From Scolanthus callimorphus (Eukaryota; Cnidaria; Anthozoa; Actiniaria; Edwardsiidae): a stretch of DNA of 64,000 nt. Below are positions 36,036 through 64,000 of this stretch, piece by piece. The translations under genes and the position numbers were made by a program. The notes beneath the pieces were generated by a model that saw only the letters and a list, made by a program, of their open reading frames with translations, was not told where the DNA came from and made no database searches. Where the stretch lies: NCBI GenBank assembly GCA_033964015.1, contig CM066919.1, forward strand, positions 3,500,101 to 3,564,100, written 5' to 3'. Every line of letters begins with the position of its first letter. Position 1 is the stretch's first letter.

Positions 36036-36518
36036 TGCGATATGAATTCATGTCACGTCCTCGCGCGTTAGGACACTAGCAAGTGTAATGGCGACAAAAA
36101 GAGTGACCCAAAGCCCACGTAGCATTAACTTGTTACTCCACAGCTAGTTTTTCCACATGTCTATCCGTGGGCTCCATGGACCATATCTCCATTTCTAGGC
36201 TACAAAGCTACTGCCCGTGTTTTCGAACCTCTGAATGACCGCTATGCCCACTGCATTCATTCGAAGTTCAAAAACAATTCACAAAAATCGTCACTTCCTT
36301 TCATTTCTCATTAGCATGACATTAGCATGTAGGAATAGTTGTAAACAAATGCAGGTTTGACCTTGGGTATTGTGTTTTCACGCTCCTTCCTTCAACATTA
36401 AAATTTACAATCTGTTTGCAAGTGTTTTTTAGCTCCTGCACTCTTGTTTCCCAATACTTCCGTTTGTATTGTAAAGTTCATTCGGTGTTGAGCAACTTTC
36501 TTCACGAGCCCCTCACAT

Positions 36519-36788
36519 GGTAAAGATGAACTTTGAATATCGAAGAGCCTGTCTCTTGTACACTGCGGATCTTTTCATATTTGTCATTACAAGGATTCCT
36601 TTTCGTGTAGGCGTACTTTAAAACCGGAGCGACCGTTCAAGTTAAGGTGATTAAGGATGAACTTCGAAAATCGAAGAGCCTTCCCTTGTGTACTGCAGAT
36701 CCTTTCCATACTTCATGTCATAACAAAGGATTCCTTTTCATGTAGTGTACTAAAAACCGGAGCAAATGTTCAAGATAGGTGATTTAGG
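36519..36788. repeat. ~130-bp tandem duplication upstream of the P450
   Basis: Two units share ATCGAAGAGCCT, TGTACACTGC/TGTGTACTGC, AAGGATTCCTTTTC and AAAACCGGAGC in the same order (starts about 36,519 and 36,651). Divergence is about 15-20% by eye. Confidence 0.8.
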
Positions 36789-38164
36789 ATCGCCAAATAG
36801 GCGAAACATTGGCTCATTTTTCAGCCGCTGTTAAGTACTACGGAGCGAATGTTTATTTACATTCGGAAGTGTTTTTCACGAGTAAAGAAATCTCTCAAAA
36901 TAGAGCACCAAGTGGACTCCATTCAAAGGACGCCATTCAAAGGTCAACCATGAGGAACGAAAAAAAAATCAAAAAACAGAATTGTGTTAAATTGAGAAGG
37001 AAATGGATTTTATTGAGTATCAAAGTACAGTGCGCGTTCCCTTCGCACAAATGGAAAAAAGGAAATCCGTTGCAGTTCATTGCTAAAGGGATAACCTGTC
37101 TCTTCGCAGTCCATTCCTTCAAATCCGGGTTCCCGATATTCCGTTTTTCAACTCGCTACATTTGTATCATGTTTACAAAGTGCTTATAGTATTACACTGT
37201 GGTTGGTTTGGTAATAAGAAAGCGATCAAGTAATGGCTCCAGGCGGCTGGCATTCAGAGAATAAACACTTGAAAATATGTTGCCTTCAAGGTCACACGTT
37301 TGAAGCCTGGAAAAAGCGATAGACAATATCGATAATAGTTAAAATATGATTAAATACTGAATTGCATAATGTATTGCGCTCATTGAAATCCACGCTTATG
37401 AAAAACGGCGCGGCGCGTAGGTAGCTTTCTGATCCTGCGTTTTAAAGTCAGAAAAAAGGAATTCACAGTCCAGTAACCATATACCGAATTTATACCCTTT
37501 TTTTTTAATCTAGAGCATATTTCGTCCTCATGGAAATACCAGCCCAGTAACGATGCTTACTCTCGCTGACAGACCACTCGAGTCTACAGTGAGCTTCACC
37601 AAACATTCGTAAACAGGCTAGACTCACGCGAGAATAAACACTTGTTTGTTCACGGCTCACTGAAAACAACTAGGGGCCGTGACTTGTCAACAACGCACTT
37701 TGATCGATTGGTTTTAGGCTCTGTTCACATGGGGGTGCCAGCAAAGCCAGTCCGGTATTCTTGGATGACAGGAAACAATAGCCGATCAGGGTCCGGTTGC
37801 TCGAAAGTGGTTTAGCACTAACCCAGGATTAATTACCATGGTGACTCAATGGTTTTGTTCAGAACTAAACCTGGTTTAAATTTAATCCACCTTTGAACAA
37901 CCCGCACCAGTAGAATAGACATATTTGATGCGATTCGTGGGACCGGGTCCTAATCCTCATTCTAGTACAACTTTAATGATTATACTAGTGCGGGGTTTGA
38001 CGCCTGCAGCGTTTAGATCTAGAGATTCGCTGCGCTGCAAACTACAGTAAAAACCCGCAAGAACATACATTTTTTAAATTCTAGAGCCTAACAGTTTCTT
38101 AAGGTGACTCATGCGAAAGTCAGAGCGCAATTCGCGAAAATATATTTTCGTCGACAACTTTAAG

Positions 38165-38890
38165 AATAAACAAGCAAAAACATAAAGCGAAAATGTCCGA
38201 CGTTTCGCCGTCATCATGGCGCCATTATCAAGGGTAGTAAATTATGCGAGTGTTCAGAGTACTTAGAGTTCAGAGTCACTATATTTACATAAATCAGACA
38301 AAGACTTTGGCGCGTATGGAGTCTGACTGCACGTTCAGACGCGGTCTAAGCTGCTTGATGAACAACATTTCGTTAACAAGACAATCAAACTTATTAGCGC
38401 ATTTTTTAAGCACGCGAAAACAATTTTGTAGGTCGTGTGGAACAGCGCCTGAATGTTCGCCATCGTAATGCTTACGGATTGATGAGGTCTTGCTATTATG
38501 ACCTGACACACGTACAAACAGATGCCCACGCGTGTAACCAACATAACCAGCATCACACTGGTCACATTTGAACTGTCATAAACGCAGCATTGTTGGTTGA
38601 CAAGTCTGGGCTTCCGTTCGTTTAAGGAAAAATTGTTTTCGCGTGCTTAAAAAATGCGCTAATAAGTTTGATTGTCTTGTTAACGAAATGTTGTTCAACA
38701 AGCAGCTTAGACCGCGTCTGAACGTGCAGTCAGACTCCATACGCGCCAAAGTCTTTGTCTAATTTATGTAAATAAAGTGACTCTGAACTCTAAGTACTCT
38801 GAACACTCGCATAATTTACTACCTTGATAATGGCGCCATGATGACGCCGAAACTTCGGACATTTTCGCTTTATGTTTTTGCTTGTTTATG
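38165..38890. repeat. ~262-bp inverted repeat flanking the Penelope-like fragment
   Basis: The arm at 38,165-38,427 is matched by the complement at 38,629-38,890 with few differences. The arms include the last coding codons and 3' tail of the nuclease fragment; the 200-bp spacer holds the upstream part of the nuclease on one side only. Confidence 0.85.
38294..38572 (-). pseudogene. Penelope-like retroelement, C-terminal GIY-YIG endonuclease fragment
   Basis: This encodes the C-terminus of a Penelope-like element, where a GIY-YIG nuclease follows the reverse transcriptase. The frame reads FKCDQCDAGYVGYTRGHLF (zinc-knuckle Cys pair, then the G-Y-V-G-Y-T motif) and continues RVSGH, SIRKHYDGEHSG, FRVLKKCANKFDCLVNEMLF and LRPRLNVQSDSIRAKVF before a stop at 38,294. 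Nothing of the reverse transcriptase is visible upstream, so the copy is 5'-truncated. The same C-terminal stretch recurs inverted at 38,629-38,760. Confidence 0.85.
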
Positions 38891-38937
38891 TTCTCAACAG
38901 CAGTAGATTGCTAATCAATTTTATAAAAATTACGAAA

Positions 38938-39140
38938 GTTTTAATCGACATGTTTCGACAGTTTCAACTGTCATCATCAGTGAGTTATTCTATGTGATTT
39001 ACAAACTTTACAAACCTGTCCTTTACACAATTGACGTAATTTATTATTGTAATTTCTCTAGCTATTTATTCGGTTTGTAAATCACATAGAATAACTCACT
39101 GATGATGACAGTTCAAACTGTCGAAACATGTTGATTATAA
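38938..39140. repeat. Inverted repeat with hammerhead-like core words
   Basis: AACTCACTGATGATGACAG..CTGTCGAAAC appears forward at about 39,093-39,125 and in complement at about 38,953-38,985, with matched flanks (GTAAATCACATAGAATAAC). CTGATGA, a 6-bp GACAGT/ACTGTC stem and GAAAC resemble a hammerhead ribozyme core, with one extra T before the stem. Confidence 0.5.
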
Positions 39141-39589
39141 GCTTGTTTATGTATTTCAAAATCTCTTCTTATTAGAACTTTAAGAATATGCTCGCTATGA
39201 ACTTCAATCTTGGAGAATATAAGCAGGTATCTTTTGGCAATATGTACGCATTATCAGATCTCCATTAGCGTTAATACTTTTAATAATATCTGAGCTTAAA
39301 TGGACTCCTTCCTTGAGAGATCAACCCCGCGCAAAAAAAAAAAGTTGCTGGTATTTTTGAACGAAACTCCGTTAATCATATTGAAGTCAGTTGGACTAAG
39401 TGTTAACGAAGTTTCAGGAAATTCGTTGGAAGCAAAGTGCCTAGTCGTGCTATTTGCCTTTTTTTCTCGGCTAACGCCTCGGCATTGTTCATGGCACTCG
39501 TATCTAGAAACCGTGTCCAACACTCTGACTCGGATTAGAAATACTACGTCCAGGACTGTTCAGTACAGTTATTCAATTAAGAATTACTT

Positions 39590-39892
39590 ATTACAGTCAA
39601 AAGACATGACGCGTGCCCCCCTAGAGTTGAATATTCAATTAATTATTCCATTATTGATTTCATTATTCAATCCAAAAATGAATTTTCAATTCAACATTGA
39701 AAATTTTGTAATTTAAATAAGTGCTCTGAGTGAACAATTACATACTCGGAAGTCAAAATTTGAATCATTTAACATTTTTAATATTGAATCGAAAAATGCA
39801 TTTTGGATTGAATAATGAAATCAATAATGGAATAATGAATTGAATATTGAACTCTAGGGGGCACGCTTCATGTCTTTTGATTGTAATGATTT
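39590..39892. mobile_element. Foldback element, arms ~100 bp, A/T-rich
   Basis: TACAGTCAAAAGACATGACG and the complement CTTCATGTCTTTTGATTGTA bound it. GTGCCCCCCTAGAGTT mirrors AACTCTAGGGGGCAC. Confidence 0.85.
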
Positions 39893-40443
39893 TAGAAATA
39901 AAGAAGAAATGGGATATATACCACTTTGTTGAGGTCATGACATTACTATTTGGGCCATAAAAATTAGGAACCTTTTTAAGAACCTAAATAGCCTAAATTT
40001 GCACTAGACACCATTTCCATAAGAATCTGTTTAGGCTAACTAGGGAAAATGTAGCTTCTTACTCGCAGGTTTTTACTGTATTGCATTTTCTATATTTGTT
40101 AAACACTTTTCGACTTTTAGATAAGTAAAACAAATGGAGTATTTTTGTGTGTTATCGAGCGGATGGAATTGGATTGCGAAATATGGCATTTTTGATTTCT
40201 TGCCAAGCTAAACAGTTTTCAATGAACTTGGAAAGTTGATTGAAAGTTATTGAATCTTACATACGAATGCCTATATAATGCAAGTTTCCGTTGTTTTTTC
40301 TTTCTTAAACCATTTAATAATCATTGGTGTTCACCTCGGGAGACATTTGATTTTAAAGGGAGCCTGTCACGATACGCGCATGCTCCAGGAGCGATCATTG
40401 ATTGGTCAGTAAAACTCATTAAACCATCCTATCAGATAACTAT

Positions 40444-41718
40444 TTAAAGGGGCACTGTCACCATTTAACACGATTGTAGGATTAATTGATGTGGCTTAAA
40501 TGCAGCCAGATTCACAATAATTGAACAAAATAATCGTCTAGGTTTGTTAAATAACCATTCAGCTACAAGATGAGTACAAATTTGGAGCATTTTCGTGTGT
40601 TATCGAGTGGATGGAATTGGATTGTGAAATGACATTTTTTTTTCGTATCAGGCTAAACAGTTTTCAAACTTGGAAACTTGATAGCGAAAGCTATAAAAGC
40701 TTACATAAGAATGTTTATACAATGCAAGTTTCAGTTCCTTTTTCTTTCTATGTCATAAATAACAGATACATAGGATTTTGAGTTGTTTATGTAGATCACT
40801 GGTCTTCTTTTATTGCTCGGAGCGAGCGTAGCGAGCGGAGAGCAAGTCTATTCTTGCCGTTACATGCGTGAGAGGTGATTTTTTTTTTTTGTCTTTTTCA
40901 TGTCCACAAATCATCTACCCCCTCTCAAAAGTGAGGTCAGCGGTCAATATATGCGCCGTACATGCGCGAGATGTTAGTATAGACAATTTTCATGTCCCGG
41001 TTGCAATGTTCATGTCCATATGCATTCTTGACGTTGTTCAAATGACATTTGACCTCAGAGTTCGCGTTTTCGATAACTGACATGACACACGTAGTTTTAA
41101 TTACGGTCGAGCAATGTTTATCAGAATTCAGCTAGGGTGTTCATTAGGCTCGCGGGTTTTCAGTGGTCAAGCAAACAAGTGAAAATTGTGTAAAATTATT
41201 AAAGGACAAGGTTCACAATTTGTGTTAGCGCTAGTTCCATAGTAGGTCAAGTAGGTCAAGAAATATTGAAGTCTTACTTTGAGATACTTTGCTTACATTT
41301 CTGTTCATGCTGACGTTGGCACTTAGCGGGAGCTACACCTAGTCAATGCAAGATTTAGCTTTTATCTAAACCTCTCGAGACCACTCAAAGTGATGTCCGT
41401 AAATTTGTGAGACCGATACTACTTAGCTGAGCAAGTGAGCAACCGTCATATTCTATTTAGCTTACAACGAAACCAGCTCTTACAGCTGTCAACCAAACCG
41501 TTCTGAACTAGATCTAGGCGCCCGAGAGAAATTCAATATTTATAGAAAAAAAAAAAATTTCCGGCTAAAGAAACTGCCCTTTTACAGTCTACAACATTTC
41601 AACGATACCTCATTGTCTGATTTTACTGCAATAGCTCCGAGCATTCCTATATCTTTCAGATATTTCTAGTAATATTTTGTTTAAACAACCCGGTGACTCG
41701 GTGATAGTGCCCCTTTAA
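40444..41718. mobile_element. Family E element, long form (1.27 kb)
   Basis: The ends TTAAAGGGGCACTGTCACC and GGTGATAGTGCCCCTTTAA are inverted repeats. Only the left ~300 bp matches the 33.3-kb copy; the rest is unique here and has no convincing ORF. A GAGCGAGCGTAGCGAGCGGA tract lies near 40,820. Confidence 0.7.
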
Positions 41719-42487
41719 GAACATACAAAACTAAAAAAACATTGTCCGATGGATCGAGAAATATCAATATTATATACGATTTGTTTTCGAGGATTTTAGC
41801 CTTCGCCGGACATCGATCAAGAGTTAAATTAAATGAAATTCATATGAAAATGTAAGAACCATTTTAAAAACCTTGGTAGCCTAAATTTGCAAATAATTTT
41901 GAGGAATTATTTTAATGGTAAGCACAATAAACACAACACAGTAGTTTAAGCTTGAAAGAATAAAACCCACAGTTTCTACCTACAATGTACAAATTAAAGT
42001 CTACTGAGACTTGCTATGACTACACACGTGGTAAAAAAAAACGACTTGGTTACAGGGGGCCTATATCTGGAACCAACTCCCAGAAGAACTGCGTGAATGC
42101 GTGAAAGGCTTTAAATTCAAATTGGATACTTTAAATCCAGTTTCTTTAATAGTTTATGATATACCGTGGACTTTTTTATTATATTATATTTTATATCATA
42201 GGATAAGTCACGGATCATATGTAAACCAGCTTTAGCTGATATGATGCCGTGCGAAAATAAAATTTTCCAGTAGAGACAACCAAGAAAAAGGTTTGACGGA
42301 CATATGCCCAATCGAGTAAGAAAATTATATAGCACATCATGGTACAGTTTGCCTAGACTCGTCCCCAGGATCATTTGGCTGCACGGCTTGCCTGTTAGTG
42401 ACGTCACGGGTGATTTGCCGCTTGTCCTGACTTATTGACAGATACGTATTAAATTCCAATTCACAATTCCCTTATAACATCTTGATA

Positions 42488-42609
42488 CCACTACTGCCAG
42501 AATCCTCTTATAATTTGTTTTGTTATTCAAAAGTTTGAGCTCCTTTGGGAGCTTTAAGATAATATTGAGGCAAACAAGGAACTACGAAGAGGATTCTGAG
42601 AGTAGTGGA
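42488..42609. mobile_element. Foldback element (TIR CCACTACTGCCAGAATCCTC)
   Basis: CCACTACTGCCAGAATCCTC is mirrored by GAGGATTCTGAGAGTAGTGG. Inner GGAGCTCC-type symmetry is visible. Related ends occur at 20,142-20,300 and 50,471-50,652. Confidence 0.75.
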
Positions 42610-42659
42610 AACGCGTTTGCACAACCGCGCAGCATTACAATCGATAATAACCGGTGTAA

Positions 42660-42907
42660 TAGAGCGGATTTCACATATGACCATCGTGAAAACAATTGCA
42701 ATTGAGCAATCACTAGCCATCAGAATCGAGAGAAATCATGACTTGCTCCTAAATGGCTTTTTTCTTAGCCAATTGCAAGCCAAACCAATTACTAATTAAT
42801 TACACAATTGTAATTACTACAGAATTTGATTGGCTGAGAAAAATGAGTAGCCAATGAGAACGCAAAGCAATCGCAATTACATTGACAGTCATGTGAAATC
42901 CGCTCTA
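42660..42907. mobile_element. MITE, family A, copy 2 (opposite orientation)
   Basis: It starts TAGAGCGGATTTCACATATG and ends GTCATGTGAAATCCGCTCTA; the interior is the complement of 845-1100 (CGATTGCTTTGCGTTCTCAT and its complement). Confidence 0.9.
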
Positions 42908-43300
42908 TAAACCATGACGTAATCGATCCTTTGGTGTTGCATATTTAGCAGATTTATTTTTTACGATTGAGGAAATATTTTAATTATATAGTATTCACAA
43001 AACCCAAGTGACCTTTTTTAGTTAGTACATAATTATTATAAATCCGAATTTGTTGTTATTGTCTCAATTGAAGCTCATTGTCTATCGTGTGATTCCAGAA
43101 AAAAAAAACATACCTTCCAAAGGATTTGGAAATTCTAGAGTGGTGGTAACTATGGATGCGTGAAATTCCTTTTATCTATTTTATTACTCATACATTTCAC
43201 TGGAAATTCCAGACAGGGTGGGGATGCGGGGGGGCTCATATCTCAAACCCCTTCCGTGAGAGGGGAATGGATGTTTTATATAAGATCACGCATATCTGTT

Positions 43301-43480
43301 CTTTAGTAGAAACCCGCATACTATCACGAATCCTGCAATCTGATTGGCTACGCTACTCACTATCTATCAAGTAATAGATAGCGAGTATCGATACGTTTGC
43401 GTAAAAGTATTCTAAAATCATTAAAAATAAATAGGTTTTAGCAACAAATCGAAGGCAGTATGCTACTGGGTTTCTACTAA
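43301..43480. mobile_element. Foldback element (TIR TTTAGTAGAAACCC)
   Basis: TTTAGTAGAAACCCGCATACT and the right end TATGCTACTGGGTTTCTACTAAA are complementary; a TATCTATCAAGTAATAGATA hairpin lies inside. Confidence 0.75.
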
Positions 43481-43528
43481 AACGATTAGAATAATCGTTC
43501 TTGTTTTCTGTTAGTCAAACATCTATGT

Positions 43529-43674
43529 ATAGCGCTGTTCACGCTGACGTCATCCGTTGTTATTAATGTGCCAACCAGAGATCCATTGGCTCACAGAACA
43601 AAGGGCGCTATTCAATCTACGGTTGGCACATTGGCATTAGAATGGTAATGTTGATAAACAGTGAACAGCGCTAT
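43529..43674. mobile_element. MITE, family K (TIR ATAGCGCTGTTCAC), copy 1
   Basis: ATAGCGCTGTTCAC and GTGAACAGCGCTAT bound 146 bp. A second copy at 45,971-46,360 is split by another element. Confidence 0.85.
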
Positions 43675-44490
43675 TGACTCATAGAAAACTCCAACTCGTA
43701 GCCTAATTATTAAATAGATCTGCCTATCGGTTTAACATGATACTCCTGCAAAGGCAAATGCCGACAAACTTCCCTATTTATTAACATACATTCTTGAAGA
43801 GGCATCTTGTTACTTCATTCCTTCAGTAAGATTGCTTACATACCAAATGCAACCCCCCCCCCCCCCCCCCCCCCCCCCGCCCTTTAAGACATGGCGCATC
43901 GTACCAACAGATATTTGGCAAAGAACGTCTATGCAGTTTTAAAATTAAATCTTCTGGCATTTAGTAAATACCTTGCCAGCCATGCCAGCCATGTCATAAT
44001 TATTGAGTCCTGTCGAGTGTTATCACAACATCACCCTCGGTTTTGCCTATCTTGCACCGACATAATCTGTGTTTCAACAGGGCAGTTTTCGCGAAGGAGT
44101 ACAGCAGCTCCCACTTTCCTGGCCTTCGTAAACTATTACACAGACACGGTCGTGCAACTTTTAACAGAGATTTTCTGGAAAATTCTTTGTGATCTGCACT
44201 GTTCTTCTTCTGACTGTCGCTTACGCTTAGGCTATAATTGTCCTTTCGAAGTAGCCGTACGTTTATAGCACGCCAAATAGAACGAGATGACTATATTGTG
44301 ACGATTTCAGTTCTGTCTATTCTCCAGTAATGTCCAGTGAATATTCAAGTCACATTTGACCAGGTTTCCAACGAGCAGCCACTTGTGATATGTTTTAATA
44401 AAGACTGTCGATCCAAAATCGGTGGGACGTGAAAATGGTTATTAAATGGGTCCCGCGGATCACATGCCTTGAGTAGACCTCACCTCCTGT

Positions 44491-63288
<18,798 letters not shown>

Positions 63289-64000
63289 CTGGAAATGCAA
63301 TGGTTGTCTTGATCATAACAGAAAGTATAGTAAAGTGACACAGTGACAAATGGGGGACAGAGTCAGGGGGGCTTTAGATCCCACCCTACATCAGATATAT
63401 GTCATTTACTGGCTGGGAGGTCTGGATCATGAAATACTGTGGTTGAGGTCTTGGAAATCTGCCCAATACTGATACTCAATTATCCAGCAACCACTATTCC
63501 TGGCCTGTAAAAAACTATAATGGAACATACTCAATGCTAAAAATGCTCTAAATGTTTTGTAATGCGCAAAAGTAATATTATTAGATATACATTCAAAACT
63601 ACAGTGAATGTCAGTTAGTTTGTGGGAGAATTCAGTACTTCTGTCCAGAGTTTTATATCTAGTGCAGATGACCGTCAAAAGTGTTGTCTACATGTTCCAA
63701 GGGCATCTGGTAAAGTGCGGCCGATGCGGTTCCGCACTATCGACCCAAAAAACACTTTTCCGCACTTTCACACTTTTCCGTCCTATGCCGCACTATCCCG
63801 AAAAATGGCTAAATAATGTATGAAAAACTTCGTAAAACATCCCCAATTTGAAGTACTGCGTGTAAATACCTGCGTGAAAATCTGTTGAGGTTGAAATATT
63901 TGACGCAATAAATTGCTTGCGATTGAAGCGTAGTTAGCATTTATTTGCTCGTCAACGCAATTGGACACCAACTCTGTGCGCATTAGATGGTACGTTTTCC
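63289..64000. other. MIB1 intron at the right edge, no exon seen
   Basis: No MIB1 N-terminal coding segment was found to the right of the acceptor at 63,289. The stretch is plain sequence followed by the element at 63,698. Confidence 0.6.
63698..64000. mobile_element. GTGCGG-rich element, copy 2 (cut by window edge)
   Basis: It starts AGGGCATCTGGTAAAGTGCG, like the complement of the right end of 8,617-10,055, followed by CCGCACT words. The rest is beyond the window. Confidence 0.7.

Larger units (their letters stand above)
38043..40080. mobile_element. Composite element with TACAGTAAAAACCCGC ends, containing Penelope-like remnants
   Basis: Both ends carry TACAGTAAAAACCCGC (38,043) or its complement GCAGGTTTTTACTGTA (40,080). 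Inside are a large inverted repeat with a GIY-YIG remnant (38,165-38,890), a smaller inverted repeat (38,938-39,140) and an A/T-rich foldback (39,590-39,892). Confidence 0.6.
36036..44490. other. Intergenic region upstream of the P450 and downstream of MIB1
   Basis: No host gene was recognised. It holds a ~130-bp tandem duplication (36,519-36,788), a small foldback near 37,796-37,908, a Penelope-derived complex (38,043-40,080), family E copies (partial at about 40,110-40,310, then 40,444-41,718), a foldback at 42,488-42,609, a family A MITE, foldbacks at 43,301-43,480 and 43,529-43,674, and about 26 C at 43,853-43,878. The MIB1 3' UTR should begin left of 44,491; I see no certain poly(A) signal. 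Confidence 0.5.

Noticed and set aside
38185..38235. A second hammerhead core around ATGATGACGGCGAAAC
   Set aside because: The stem between the core words would be too short and the first core base is wrong.
32742..40080. A 7.3-kb composite transposon carrying the P450 between TACAGTAAAAACCC ends
   Set aside because: Each end belongs to a smaller self-contained element (32,742-34,129 and 38,043-40,080), so no single unit needs to span the P450.

Overview
The window is animal nuclear DNA. It holds intron-rich genes with GT-AG splice sites, abundant short inverted-repeat elements and long homopolymers. Two genes are certain animal orthologues (CAD and Mind bomb 1). Gene structure, repeat load and a coral-like tandem repeat containing GACGTCATCGATGACGTC suggest an anthozoan cnidarian such as a stony coral or sea anemone. 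That placement is an inference, because nothing in the window names the species.

Five genes are supported, all on the minus strand. From right to left, in the direction of transcription, they are: (1) the C-terminal ~700 residues of Mind bomb 1 (MIB1), 16 exons, 44,491-63,288, with the N-terminus beyond the right edge; (2) an intronless cytochrome P450, 34,430-36,035; (3) a small divergent GPP34 (GOLPH3-type) domain gene, about 21,610-26,612; (4) an unrecognised Ser/Arg-rich protein with two protein-phosphatase-1 docking motifs, 15,839-17,021; (5) the N-terminal ~860 residues of CAD, 13 exons, 1,220-14,783, running off the left edge. I see no operon-like relation. CAD makes pyrimidines, MIB1 acts in Notch signalling, and the other three have no visible link to them.

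The space between and inside genes is filled with non-coding elements. I count more than 15 foldback or MITE-like families, several present twice and several nested. There is also a Penelope-like retroelement remnant with a GIY-YIG nuclease domain at 38.0-38.9 kb, a dispersed family marked by the palindrome GCGCGAAGCGCGC, tandem repeats (31.1-31.5, 36.5-36.8, 45.4-45.7 and 50.8-51.0 kb), and a tRNA-like SINE fragment at 25.4 kb.

The most useful single observation concerns sequence quality. Each of the five genes carries at least one single-base reading-frame break. Eight were located, about one per kb of the ~8.2 kb of coding sequence read. Every one is a missing base and never an extra one, and several fall in short runs of the same base. 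Since MIB1 and CAD are essential, this looks like residual deletion error in a long-read assembly. Any automatic annotation of this contig will tend to split these genes or call them pseudogenes. The best candidates for new biology are the PP1-docking protein, the P450 with an abnormal I-helix, and the divergent GPP34 gene.
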